Shown in pieces: positions 15,783 to 24,000 of a stretch of 34,596 bases of DNA. The number at the start of each line of letters is the position of its first letter. Within the stretch, counting starts at the first letter, position 1. The position numbers were made by a program, and so were the translations under genes. This DNA comes from Pseudomaricurvus hydrocarbonicus (GTDB lineage Bacteria; Pseudomonadota; Gammaproteobacteria; Pseudomonadales; Cellvibrionaceae): positions 1-34,596 of the forward strand of contig NZ_JAAONZ010000029.1 of the NCBI RefSeq assembly GCF_011602365.1. Reading direction: 5' to 3'. Under the pieces are notes generated by a model. It saw only the letters and a program-made list of their open reading frames with translations. It made no database searches and was not told where the DNA came from.

Positions 15783-15965
15783 CACCATTTCCAGGCCAAT
15801 GTTCCCAAAGAGAAGTTATTCACCCCCTCATTCGTGGCCCGCCAGCTCATTGGCATTATGAATGAGGTGCCCCTGGATGGGGAGCTCAGTTATCTGGATT
15901 GGCAGGGCAGCCCATTGAGTGGTAACGCTTCACGCAAACCGCGAATGATTGATAATGGCTGGTAA
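15783..15965 (+). pseudogene. C-terminal fragment of a short-chain dehydrogenase
   Basis: Sixty codons ending at TAA 15963-15965 read as the end of an SDR-family protein of the CsgA/C-factor kind. FQANVPKEKLFTPSFVARQL is followed by SYLDWQGSPLSG, matching the usual VP-x-x-KLFTPE...DW-x-G ending of these enzymes. The catalytic YxxxK region and the nucleotide-binding N-terminus, about 180 residues, are missing. The frame is cut off two bases after the second 72-bp palindrome and has no start. It is GC-richer than the island, so it looks like core-genome sequence truncated when the island or repeat arrived. Confidence 0.65.
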
Positions 15966-16096
15966 TAGACCGTGTTCCGGTAATTGACAATAACAAGTAT
16001 TGCTACCTATAAATGGAGGTCGGTTCTTTGTTTCCGCCAGGTCCCAAGGCAGAAAGTCTGAGCCACGTTTGACCGCTGACATCATGGCCTGATTCT

Positions 16097-16984
16097 ATGG
16101 AGCATAAAACACCGCTCAGTTATCACTTTAAACATTCACACATCTGGTTTGATATGGCGCTGCTGGCGGTGATGTACGTGGTGGCGGCCTATGTCCCCCT
16201 ACTGAAAATCGTGCCATTGATCGCGAGTTTGGAGTTGTTCAGCTTTTTTTGTTTTCACCTGATGGCCAAGCGCAGCCGGTTTCAGTTGCAGGGTTTTTTG
16301 GGCGGGTTTATTTCCAGTACGGCGGTGTTTTTACAGACACTGAATGACAGCAAGTTTGCTTCCAGCAGTGATCGTGATCTGCTGCTGACGTTGTTATTTG
16401 CGCTGTGCGCGATGTTGCTGGAATGTGTGTTCATTATCTTTTTTCTGTCCGAGCCGTTCACCTTGATCTTTTATGTGCCTTTCCTGACGCAATTGCTGTG
16501 TATTGTGGCCGTCATAGTGTGTCTCAATAAAAATTATTTTTTGGGGCCATTACCGGACAAGGTGGCTTTAGCGGACAAGGCGGCGGAACCGGAGGTGGAT
16601 ATAGAGTTGCTCAATGACCATCCGATCATTTGGAAAAATGTCGTCAAATTTTCAGTCATCATTTTAGTGCTTATTTACAGTATGCATGTCATTGGGAATA
16701 ACTTCGGGCTGTCAATTCTTATCAGTACCTTGCTGATTTCGCTGTTTGAAGCCCATGCTATCCTCGCCTCAATAATGACGGAGTGGTCATTGAGCCCAGA
16801 TAATATTGACTTGATGACGGTATTTTTTGTCATTCTTCTGGGCAACACCCTCAGTAAATCCTTTCTGGTGCTTAAGGGGTCAAACCTAAGTCGAAAAGGG
16901 TTCTTTGTGACGGTCCTTTTCGGCAGTCTGGCGATCAGTATCGGTGTCACCCTGATCGTTTCGCGGTTAATGTCATCACCTTAG
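16097..16984 (+). CDS. Multi-pass membrane protein with DUF4010-like C-terminal half
   Basis: This 295-residue protein has about eight hydrophobic helices. A charged loop (about 153-178, ADKAAEPEVD) separates two halves. The C-terminal half, from FSVIILVLIYSMHVIGNNFG through SLFEAHAILASIM to VILLGNTLSKSFLVL, follows the DUF4010 pattern found at the end of MgtC/SapB-type membrane proteins. The usual N-terminal MgtC domain does not appear complete. The ATG at 16097 follows a weak ATGGAG-like context. The gene stands alone at the right edge of the mobile region and 139 bp before a co-directional AI-2E-type permease gene. No substrate can be assigned; the family link is by remembered pattern only. 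Confidence 0.6.
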   Translation: MEHKTPLSYHFKHSHIWFDMALLAVMYVVAAYVPLLKIVPLIASLELFSFFCFHLMAKRSRFQLQGFLGGFISSTAVFLQTLNDSKFASSSDRDLLLTLLFALCAMLLECVFIIFFLSEPFTLIFYVPFLTQLLCIVAVIVCLNKNYFLGPLPDKVALADKAAEPEVDIELLNDHPIIWKNVVKFSVIILVLIYSMHVIGNNFGLSILISTLLISLFEAHAILASIMTEWSLSPDNIDLMTVFFVILLGNTLSKSFLVLKGSNLSRKGFFVTVLFGSLAISIGVTLIVSRLMSSP

Positions 16985-17123
16985 CCATCATTGGCGCTCC
17001 AGTTGAGAGCTGTAACGAAAATAATCGCGAATAGGCCAAAAGAAAGCACCCAAAGAAAGTGCTACTATCAAGCCAATCCGTCCTCCCAGTACTGCACCTC
17101 GGCTGTCGCAGAAGGAACTCAAT

Positions 17124-18260
17124 ATGCCAGAACTGCCCAAACTCAATCGGCCCATGAAGCTGGAACATCACAAGGCTCACCAGGCGCACGGTCGTATGGA
17201 AAGGCGCAGCTTTATGATGCTGCTGATTGTCGTCAGTCTGCTGTTTCTCTATTTGCTGAAACCCTTTTTCAGCCCGGTGTTCTGGGCCTGTGTCATCACC
17301 ATCCTGTTTTATCCCCTCTATCAATATCTGTTGAAACACTGGCAGCGGCCCAATCTTGCGGCGCTGACGACCCTGGTGGTGTGCATTCTGGTGGGTGTGG
17401 GGCCGACACTGTTTTTGTTGAGTTCCCTGGTCAAGGAATCCGGTGAGTTGTACCAGTTGATACAGAGCGGTCAGATCAACCCGGGGGAGTACCTGGATAA
17501 AATCCGCACCGGCTTTCCCAGGGTGAATTCGTTGCTGGATCGGTTTGGAATCGACCTGTCCCTGGTCAAGGAGATGCTCACCAAAAGTGCCGGTACGGTC
17601 AGTCGCTGGGCGGCGAGCAATACCCTCACCATTGGTCAGAACATGCTGCAGTTTGTCGTCAGTCTGGCGCTGATGTTGTATCTGCTGTTCTTCCTGTTGC
17701 GCGACGGTCCCGACCTCATCAGTTTGCTGATTCGCGCACTGCCGCTGGGGGACGAGCGCGAGGCACTGTTGTTTAAAAAATTCGCCGAAGTGACCCGCGC
17801 CACCGTCAAGGGCAACCTGGTGGTGGCCATTATTCAGGGCAGTCTCGGCGGCTTGATTTTCTTCTTGCTGGGCATCAAGGGCGCGGTCTTCTGGGGCGTG
17901 GTGATGGTGATCTTGTCGCTCATTCCGGTGGTCGGTGCCAGCCTCATCTGGGGACCGGTGGCCATCTATCTGTTTGCGGTGGGAAGTTGGGAAAAAGGCC
18001 TGATCCTGACGCTATTTGGTGCGATCATCATTGGTTTGGTGGATAACCTGCTGCGCCCGCTGCTGGTCGGGCGGGACACCAAATTGCCCGATTATATGGT
18101 GCTGCTGTCGACCCTGGGGGGCTTTGCGATATTTGGCATGAACGGTTTTGTGATCGGCCCGCTGGTGGCGGTGTTGTTTATCGCCTTTTGGCAGATTTTT
18201 ATTCTGGACTTTAATACCCTGCCGTCGGAGCGGGACGAGCCGGACGAGTTTTTGGAGTGA
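17124..18260 (+). CDS. AI-2E family transporter (TqsA/PerM-like)
   Basis: This inner-membrane protein of 378 residues belongs to the AI-2E transporter family, whose members are linked to autoinducer-2 export, sodium-driven antiport or unknown transport. There is a basic N-terminus, then helices from SFMMLLIVVSLLFLYLL. A soluble domain (about 95-160, with LYQLIQSGQI and LVKEMLTKSAG) follows, and then the conserved LMLYLLFFLLRDG, ATVKGNLVVAIIQGSLGG, LIPVVGASLIWGP and VDNLLRPLLVG-motif helices, the last followed by PDYMVLLSTLGGFAIFGMNGFVIGPL. GAAGGA (17111-17116) supports the ATG at 17124. It converges on the LysR gene. The substrate is not predictable. Confidence 0.9.
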   Translation: MPELPKLNRPMKLEHHKAHQAHGRMERRSFMMLLIVVSLLFLYLLKPFFSPVFWACVITILFYPLYQYLLKHWQRPNLAALTTLVVCILVGVGPTLFLLSSLVKESGELYQLIQSGQINPGEYLDKIRTGFPRVNSLLDRFGIDLSLVKEMLTKSAGTVSRWAASNTLTIGQNMLQFVVSLALMLYLLFFLLRDGPDLISLLIRALPLGDEREALLFKKFAEVTRATVKGNLVVAIIQGSLGGLIFFLLGIKGAVFWGVVMVILSLIPVVGASLIWGPVAIYLFAVGSWEKGLILTLFGAIIIGLVDNLLRPLLVGRDTKLPDYMVLLSTLGGFAIFGMNGFVIGPLVAVLFIAFWQIFILDFNTLPSERDEPDEFLE

Positions 18261-18338
18261 TCGATTGCGGTCAGGCCCTGTGGTTTCTGCGGGAGGTCGC
18301 GAGGCGGGAAAAAACCGCCGCGGTCACTGTTCCCGGCA

Positions 18339-19295
18339 TCAATCGATGACCTCCACCACCGGCCCCATACGCTCACGCACAATCTGCTTTAGCTGAGCCG
18401 CCAATTCCCGGTAGTGCTGACGCCCCGGAGCTGTTGCACGCCACACCAGACCGTGGCCCCGGGTAATGCGCTGGCCGCGAATTTCCGCCACGTGCAAGGC
18501 TTCCGGGTCGTGCAATTCCGAGTGCACATAGAGGCCGGGCAGGAACGCGACCCCCAGTCCCATGACCACCATTTGCCGCAGGGTATCGAGGCTGGTGCCC
18601 TCGTAGTCGCGATGAATTTCGGCGCCCAGGCGCAGGCAGATTTCCAGCACTTCGTGGTGAAAGTGGTGGTGCTCTTCCAGCGTCAGCACCCGCTCCCCGC
18701 GCAGCTGCTGCGGCGATATCTTGTCCTGACCGGCCAGCGGATGATCGGAGGAAATCACAAACTTGAGCGGCTCCATAAACAGCGGCTCTACCGCCAGTTC
18801 CATGGAGGTCTGTGGCAGAGGCAGGATGGCCAGGTCGTACTCACCTTCCAGCAGACCCCGCTGCAGGTTGCGCGGTGGGGCCTCGCGCACATAGAACTTG
18901 AGCTGCTGAAAGCGCTTGTGCAAATCCGGTAGCACGTTGGGCAGCAGGTAGGGGCCGAGAGTGGGAGGCACGCCAAGCTTGTAGGTAATTTGCTGGCCAC
19001 CGGCAATGACGGCGGTCTGATCCAGAAAACCCTGCATGCTGAGCAACACATCGCGGGCGCTGGCGAGCAGTTCCCGGCCTTCAGGCGACAGGCGTGTGCC
19101 ACTGCGTGAACGCTCAAACAGGGGCACTTGCAAGGTTTCTTCCAGGGCGGCGATCTGCGTGGTCAGGCCTGGCTGGCTAACGCCCAATTCATCAGCGGCA
19201 TTGCGAAAGTGCTTGATATCGGCCACCGCCACAAAGTATTGCAACTGCCTCAGGGTCGGCAGTTTGGTCGTGGCAAGGCTGGTGTAGTTGAGCAT
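18339..19295 (-). CDS. LysR-family regulator, OxyR-like but lacking one of the two redox cysteines
   Basis: This 318-residue LysR-type regulator has an N-terminal winged helix-turn-helix (about 13-72, LRQLQYFVAVADIKHFRNAADELGVSQ region) and a periplasmic-binding-like effector domain. Segments such as PTLGPYLLPNVLPDL, YDLAILPL and YEGTSLDTLRQMVVMGLGVAFLPGL are closest to OxyR. Aligned to E. coli OxyR, the peroxidatic Cys199 position is His211 (in TLEEHHHFHHEV), while Cys208 corresponds to Cys220. It is therefore unlikely to sense peroxide through the OxyR disulfide. It is divergent from the carbonic anhydrase gene with a 108-bp shared promoter region, so it probably controls the carbonic anhydrase and SulP genes, perhaps in response to inorganic carbon. 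That effector is inference. Confidence 0.88.
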   Translation of the reverse strand: MLNYTSLATTKLPTLRQLQYFVAVADIKHFRNAADELGVSQPGLTTQIAALEETLQVPLFERSRSGTRLSPEGRELLASARDVLLSMQGFLDQTAVIAGGQQITYKLGVPPTLGPYLLPNVLPDLHKRFQQLKFYVREAPPRNLQRGLLEGEYDLAILPLPQTSMELAVEPLFMEPLKFVISSDHPLAGQDKISPQQLRGERVLTLEEHHHFHHEVLEICLRLGAEIHRDYEGTSLDTLRQMVVMGLGVAFLPGLYVHSELHDPEALHVAEIRGQRITRGHGLVWRATAPGRQHYRELAAQLKQIVRERMGPVVEVID

Positions 19296-19310
19296 AGGGG
19301 GGTAATCCTT

Positions 19311-19327
19311 GATAATCTTAGGTTATC
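19311..19327. promoter_or_regulatory. Candidate LysR-type operator
   Basis: GATAATC-TTA-GGTTATC is an inverted repeat with 7-bp arms and one mismatch. It contains ATAA-N7-TTAT, close to the ATAG-N7-CTAT half-site of OxyR and fitting the general T-N11-A rule for LysR regulators. It lies 16 bp from the regulator start and 77 bp from the carbonic anhydrase start. Confidence 0.5.
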
Positions 19328-19403
19328 GCCAGATTGTATATCATCTTATTAAGCTATCAATAAATAATGCGTTCCATATTTTCACAGTCCACGAGGTATT
19401 GCT

Positions 19404-20066
19404 ATGGATCATGTCATTTCGGGTGTGGCCCGCTTTCAAAATGAAGTTTACCCGGCCAAACGCGAAGCCTTTGCCAAGCTGGCCAACGGCCAGAACCCGG
19501 AGGTGTTGTTCATCACCTGCGCCGATTCCCGCATTGACCCCAATCTGGTGACTCAGACCGAGCCTGGAGAACTGTTTATCTGCCGCAATGCCGGCAACAT
19601 TGTGCCCCCGCACAGCAACGAGACCGGCGGTATGACCGCGTCCATCGAGTTCGCCGTGGCGGCGCTGGGTATTACCGACATTGTGGTGTGCGGTCACACC
19701 GATTGCGGCGCGATGAAAGGGGCGATTGCCCCCGAACAACTCGACAACCTGCCCCACGTCAAGGAGTGGCTGGGCCACTGCCGCTCCGCCACTGAGGTGG
19801 TGCGTCATCGTCACGGTGAGTTGTGCAAGGATCACCTGGACGAAGTCACCTGCGAAAACGTGCTCCAGCAAATTCAGCATTTGCGCACCCATCCGGCCGT
19901 AGCCGTCGGCCTGGCCAGTGGCAACCTCACCATTCACGGCTGGGTGTACAACATCGCCAGCGGTGAAGTGCTGTACCACAACGAAAAAACCGGCGCGTTT
20001 GAACCCATGGATGAAGCCTACCGTTTGCGCCTGCTGCGTCAGGCGGATGAGGCAAATCAAGCCTGA
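19404..20066 (+). CDS. Beta-class carbonic anhydrase
   Basis: This zinc enzyme interconverts CO2 and bicarbonate. The 220-residue protein has the complete beta-class zinc site: Cys39 in ITCADSR, His98 and Cys101 in VCGHTDCGAMKG, and the Asp41-Arg43 dyad. RNAGNIVPP and the C-terminal LASGNLTIHGWVYNIASGEVLYH are also typical. GAGG at 19393-19396 supports the ATG at 19404. No signal peptide is present, so it is cytoplasmic. A SulP transporter gene follows 199 bp downstream on the same strand, an association known from BicA-like bicarbonate uptake systems, including natural SulP-carbonic anhydrase fusions (described by Felce and Saier). The divergent LysR gene is the likely regulator. Confidence 0.95.
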   Translation: MDHVISGVARFQNEVYPAKREAFAKLANGQNPEVLFITCADSRIDPNLVTQTEPGELFICRNAGNIVPPHSNETGGMTASIEFAVAALGITDIVVCGHTDCGAMKGAIAPEQLDNLPHVKEWLGHCRSATEVVRHRHGELCKDHLDEVTCENVLQQIQHLRTHPAVAVGLASGNLTIHGWVYNIASGEVLYHNEKTGAFEPMDEAYRLRLLRQADEANQA

Positions 20067-20223
20067 TCGCCGACTCCAGCAGTCAGTTCAAATACGCAGT
20101 TCCGATACCCGGCTTCGGGTGTTCATCTCCTCCTGATGTGGTGGCTGTCTCTGTCAGCCTCACGTCAGTGAGCGTCAGTTTTGTGATGCAAAGACTAGAT
20201 CGCGTCCGTGCAACATTGAGTCA

Positions 20224-20248
20224 GTAACCATTGATTCTGTAACCATTG
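20224..20248. repeat. 15-bp tandem duplication before sulP
   Basis: GTAACCATTG occurs at 20224-20233 and 20239-20248, a 15-bp period, directly upstream of the SulP gene's AGAGG ribosome binding site. It is another short head-to-tail duplication of the kind seen elsewhere in the window. Confidence 0.6.
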
Positions 20249-20265
20249 TGTAAGAGGTACGACAC

Positions 20266-21897
20266 ATGAAATTGGATTTCTCGACCCTGCGGGGTGATTT
20301 GACCGGCGGTATTACCGCTGGTGTGGTGGCCCTGCCACTGGCCCTGGCGCTGGGGGTTGCCTCGGGGCTGGGTCCCATTGCCGGTATTTATGGCGCCATT
20401 GCGGTGGGCTTTTTCGCCGCCCTGTTTGGCGGTACGGCGCCCCAGATTTCGGGGCCTACCGGACCGATGGTGGTGGTGTTGGCGGGGCTGTTTGCCAGCC
20501 TGTCGGGGGATGCCAGTCTGATTTTCACGGCGGTGATGCTGGCCGGTGTGTTGCAGGTGCTGTTTGGCTTTCTTGGCGTGGGGCAGTACATCCGCCTGGT
20601 GCCCTACCCGGTGATCTCCGGCTTTATGAGCGGCATCGGGGCGATCATTATCATTCTGCAATTGAGCCCGCTGCTGGGGCACGATTCCCCCAGCGGTACG
20701 CTCAATGCACTGCAGTTTTTGCCCACCGCGATCACCGATATTCACTGGGCCAACCTGTTGTTGGGGCTGGGCACCCTGGCCATGGTGTACAGCTGGCCGG
20801 GCAGCCTGGCGAAGTACCTGCCGGCGCCGCTGGCGGCCCTGATCGCCGGCACCCTGTTGGCCTACTTTACCCTGGATGTGCCGATTCTTGGCGCGATCCC
20901 CACAGGCCTGCCCGAGCTTCACTGGCCGGTGTTCGGTGGTGACAGCATGTATCTGGTGGTTGAGGCGGCGATTATCCTGGCGGTGCTGGGGTCACTGGAC
21001 AGTCTGTTGACCTCGCTGGTGGCGGACAATATGACCCGCGATCGCCACGACAGCAACCGCGAATTGATCGGTCAGGGAATCGGCAACACCTTCGCTGGGC
21101 TGATCGGCGGTATTGCCGGTGCCGGCGCGACCATGCGCACGGTGGTGAATATTCGCTCCGGTGGACGCAGTCGACTTTCGGGCATGGTGCACGCGCTGGT
21201 ACTGCTGGCGGTAGTGTTGGGGCTGGGTTCGCTGGCCAGTTACATTCCGCACGCCGTACTGGCCGGTATTCTGGTGAAAGTGGGTCTGGACATCATCGAT
21301 TGGAGTTACCTCAAGCGCGCTCACCGCGGGCCGCGCTGGGATCTGTTGTTGATGGCTCTGGTGCTGATGTTGACGGTGTTTGTGGATCTGATCACTGCGG
21401 TGGCCGCGGGTGTGGTGCTGGCTGCGCTGGCGTTTGTGCGTCAGGTGGCGCAGTTGCAGCTGGCTTCTCTGCAGCATCTGCCTGAGCATCTGGACTCAGA
21501 AGAAGATCGGGCGATTTTGCAGGAGCACCGCCATCACATCGCGCTGTTCGAGTTCAGTGGCCCACTGAGTTTTGGGGCGGCGGCGGACCTGGGCCATCAT
21601 GTGCGCATGCGCACAGAAAAGGGTTCCCAGGTGCTGATCCTGGACTTTAACGCGGTGCCCAGTCTTGATGTGTCGGCTATTTTGGCGGTGGAAACTATTG
21701 CCACCGACGCCCGGGCACGCAGTAAGCAGCTCTACCTGGCCGGTATGAGTGACTCGGTTTACGACGCTCTCAAAGAACTCAGCGGCGGCCTGCCTGCCGA
21801 CCGGGTGTTTGAAGACCGCAGTGCGGCGCTCAGGGCCGCAGTGAAGCACTTGCAGAACCCGGCGTTGCAGCCGGTGGGCCTGGCCAGCCCCGCGTAG
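20266..21897 (+). CDS. SulP-family anion transporter, BicA-like (probable bicarbonate)
   Basis: This inner-membrane SLC26/SulP transporter has 543 residues. The first about 400 residues are 12-14 hydrophobic helices, opening with the family motif GGITAGVVALPLALALGVASG and including ISGPTGPM, GSLDSLLTSLVADNMT and GGIAGAGATMRTVVNIRSGGRSR. The C-terminal part (about 425-530, FEFSGPLSFGAAADL, VPSLDVSAI) is a cytosolic STAS domain. The asparagine and threonine-rich third and tenth helix motifs fit the BicA-like branch rather than sulfate permeases. AAGAGG upstream supports the ATG at 20266. The preceding carbonic anhydrase gene strongly suggests bicarbonate as substrate, with STAS-linked control. 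A clear terminator follows at 21925, so the two-gene unit ends here. Confidence 0.92.
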   Translation: MKLDFSTLRGDLTGGITAGVVALPLALALGVASGLGPIAGIYGAIAVGFFAALFGGTAPQISGPTGPMVVVLAGLFASLSGDASLIFTAVMLAGVLQVLFGFLGVGQYIRLVPYPVISGFMSGIGAIIIILQLSPLLGHDSPSGTLNALQFLPTAITDIHWANLLLGLGTLAMVYSWPGSLAKYLPAPLAALIAGTLLAYFTLDVPILGAIPTGLPELHWPVFGGDSMYLVVEAAIILAVLGSLDSLLTSLVADNMTRDRHDSNRELIGQGIGNTFAGLIGGIAGAGATMRTVVNIRSGGRSRLSGMVHALVLLAVVLGLGSLASYIPHAVLAGILVKVGLDIIDWSYLKRAHRGPRWDLLLMALVLMLTVFVDLITAVAAGVVLAALAFVRQVAQLQLASLQHLPEHLDSEEDRAILQEHRHHIALFEFSGPLSFGAAADLGHHVRMRTEKGSQVLILDFNAVPSLDVSAILAVETIATDARARSKQLYLAGMSDSVYDALKELSGGLPADRVFEDRSAALRAAVKHLQNPALQPVGLASPA

Positions 21898-21924
21898 GTT
21901 TTTATGGGTCACCTGATCAACTCA

Positions 21925-21956
21925 CCGGGGACGCTTGCGTCCCCGGTTTTCGTTTT
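21925..21956 (+). terminator. Rho-independent terminator after sulP
   Basis: CCGGGGACG and CGTCCCCGG form a perfect 9-bp GC-rich stem with a CTTG loop, followed by TTTTCGTTTT. It lies 27 bases after the SulP stop. Confidence 0.9.
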
Positions 21957-22144
21957 GGCGGCCGTTTGAGTGCGGTCATTTCCCGGGGTGGTCCCGCCCG
22001 GCGACCGGTCAACTCTCCTGCGGTGGTGGCCGCCTTCTGGTCAGCTCGGTGAGGGGCAACTGGTCCTTTACATACCGGGCGTGAAATATTGTTATGTGCC
22101 CATGGCATTGGCCACGTATTCACCGCAATAACCGGAGTTGAAAT

Positions 22145-23878
22145 ATGAAGCGAACTTTTACCCAATTGGCGATGGCCATCTCATTGACGCTGCCGGGGGT
22201 ATCGGCTTTGGCCGCCTCGGTGATGCCCGCCGACCAGGTGTTTTTTGGCGATCACATCATTACCATGGACCCGGCGCAAGAACAGGCCGAGGCGGTGGCC
22301 ATTCGCGGTGACAAGATTGTGTTTGTCGGCGATGAGGACAAGGCCCGAACGCTGGTGGGCGCCGATACCCGGGTGGTGGAGCTGGGGGACAAGGCACTGG
22401 TGCCGGGCTTGATCGATGCGCACGGCCATGTGGCCATGGCGGCGCGCTTCATTGATTTCATCAACGTGTCTTCGCCGCCGGTGGGCACGGTCGAGAGCAT
22501 CGACGATATCGTGGCGCTGCTGAAAGCCCATATTGCCAACACCAGGCCCGCCAAGGGCGAGTGGATTCTGGCTTATGGCTACGACGATTCCCTGCTGGCC
22601 GAAAACCGCCACCCCACGCGGGAAGATCTGGACAAGATCTCGACCGACAACCCGATTTACATGATGCACGTCTCCGGACACCTGGGGACCTCCAACTCGG
22701 CCGCGCTGGCCGCCGTCGGCATCAATGCCAACACGCCCAATCCTGCGGGCGGGGTCTTCCGTCGCCAGGCGGATGGCAAAACCCCCAACGGGGTGGTGGA
22801 AGAGAAGGCCGCCTATGCCCTGCTGATGCCACAGTTCATGGCCATGGCGAAAAACCCGGAACTGTTCAAACAAAAACTGGCCAAAACCGTCGAATATTTT
22901 GCCAGCTACGGGGTCACCACCATTCAGGACGGCGCTTCACAGTTGCCGGACTTGGCGACCATGCGGGCGATGGGTGAGCAGGGTCTGTTGGCCGCAGATG
23001 TGATTGCCTTTCCAGCCTCATTGGATGACCATCACGGAGGAGAAGCCAGCGGTGACGACCCCGGCATCTCGGCCATGTTCAACGAAGGTTACCACGGCGG
23101 TGTGCGCGTGGGCGGGGTGAAGTTTGTCCTCGACGGTTCGCCCCAGGGCCGCACCGCCTGGATGACCAAACCCTACACCACCAACCCCGAGGGGGTGGAA
23201 GGGGATTACACGGCCTACCCCACGGTTGAACCGGTGAGCTTCAAGGCGGCGGCGAAAGAGAAGCTGCAGGCCGGTATTCCGATTCTGATGCACGCCAATG
23301 GCGATGCTGCCATTGATCTGGCGCTGGACGCGGTGGAAGAGGCGTTTGCCGGGCAGGCCATCCCTGATCATCGCGCGGTGATTATCCACTCCCAGGTGAT
23401 GCGCAAGGACCAGCTGGATCGCGCCAAAACCCTGAAAGTGATTCCCTCGTTCTACGCCGCCCACCCGTTCTTTTGGGGTGACTGGCACCGCCTGAGCTTT
23501 GGCGATGAGCGCGCTTTTGGCATCAGCCCGGCGGCTTCGGCGCTGGCCAAAGGTGTGCCCTTCACCATCCACAACGACACTCCGGTGGTGCCGCCGGATA
23601 TGATGCGTCTGCTGTGGGTGGCCGTGAATCGTGAAACCCGCAAGGGCGTGATTCTGGGCCCGGATGAGCGGATTTCTCCGAAGGATGCGCTGAACGCCAT
23701 GACCCTGACCGCGGCTTATCAGTACTTCGAAGAGGACATTAAAGGCTCTCTGACCGAAGGCAAGCAGGCGGACCTGGTGATCCTGGGGGCCGACCCGCTG
23801 ACCGTGGACCCCAAGACCATCAAGGACATTCCGGTGCTGGAGACCATCTCCCACGGTAAGACGATCTTTCAGCGTTAA
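22145..23878 (+). CDS. Exported amidohydrolase (YtcJ-like, Amidohydro_3)
   Basis: This predicted metal-dependent hydrolase of the amidohydrolase superfamily has 577 residues. An N-terminal signal peptide (KR, hydrophobic core, then SALAA; cleavage near residue 23) sends it to the periplasm. The beta-sandwich start DQVFFGDHIITMDP is followed by PGLIDAHGHV with metal ligands His93 and His95. KFVLDGSPQGRTAW, ILMHANGDAAID, AVIIHSQV and FTIHNDTPVVPP then cover the remaining metal and acid residues. The end, GSLTEGKQADLVILGADPL, is characteristic of the family. The ATG at 22145 has only a weak upstream GGAG. It is a single-gene unit bounded by terminators on both sides. Members act on varied amides and urethanes; the substrate is not predictable. 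Confidence 0.9.
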   Translation: MKRTFTQLAMAISLTLPGVSALAASVMPADQVFFGDHIITMDPAQEQAEAVAIRGDKIVFVGDEDKARTLVGADTRVVELGDKALVPGLIDAHGHVAMAARFIDFINVSSPPVGTVESIDDIVALLKAHIANTRPAKGEWILAYGYDDSLLAENRHPTREDLDKISTDNPIYMMHVSGHLGTSNSAALAAVGINANTPNPAGGVFRRQADGKTPNGVVEEKAAYALLMPQFMAMAKNPELFKQKLAKTVEYFASYGVTTIQDGASQLPDLATMRAMGEQGLLAADVIAFPASLDDHHGGEASGDDPGISAMFNEGYHGGVRVGGVKFVLDGSPQGRTAWMTKPYTTNPEGVEGDYTAYPTVEPVSFKAAAKEKLQAGIPILMHANGDAAIDLALDAVEEAFAGQAIPDHRAVIIHSQVMRKDQLDRAKTLKVIPSFYAAHPFFWGDWHRLSFGDERAFGISPAASALAKGVPFTIHNDTPVVPPDMMRLLWVAVNRETRKGVILGPDERISPKDALNAMTLTAAYQYFEEDIKGSLTEGKQADLVILGADPLTVDPKTIKDIPVLETISHGKTIFQR

Positions 23879-23920
23879 GCGAGTACGGCTCAAACGTTAA
23901 TTGAGCACCAGTGGTCGAAC

Positions 23921-23954
23921 ACAAAAAACCGAGCCCCGCGCTCGGTTTTTTTTG
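23921..23954. terminator. Bidirectional rho-independent terminator
   Basis: An A-run plus ACCGAGC pairs with GCTCGGT plus a T-run across a short loop, giving an uninterrupted stem flanked by As and Ts. It serves the amidohydrolase gene on the plus strand and, as a palindrome with terminal T tracts on both strands, probably also the convergent Old Yellow Enzyme gene. Confidence 0.92.
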
Positions 23955-23972
23955 TGCCTGTCAGCGTAACCT

Positions 23973-23992
23973 GAAACTCGAAACTCGAAACT
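23973..23992. repeat. Heptamer tandem repeat array (site 4)
   Basis: GAAACTC twice plus GAAACT (7-bp period) lies between the terminator and the Old Yellow Enzyme stop codon. It shares the period and the ACTCGAA core with the other heptamer sites. Confidence 0.7.
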
Positions 23993-24000
23993 TCCGTAGA

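Noticed and set aside
18303-18319. GGCGG/CCGCC hairpin between the convergent AI-2E and LysR genes
   Set aside because: The A/T run is in the loop rather than after the stem, so it is not a convincing terminator on either strand.
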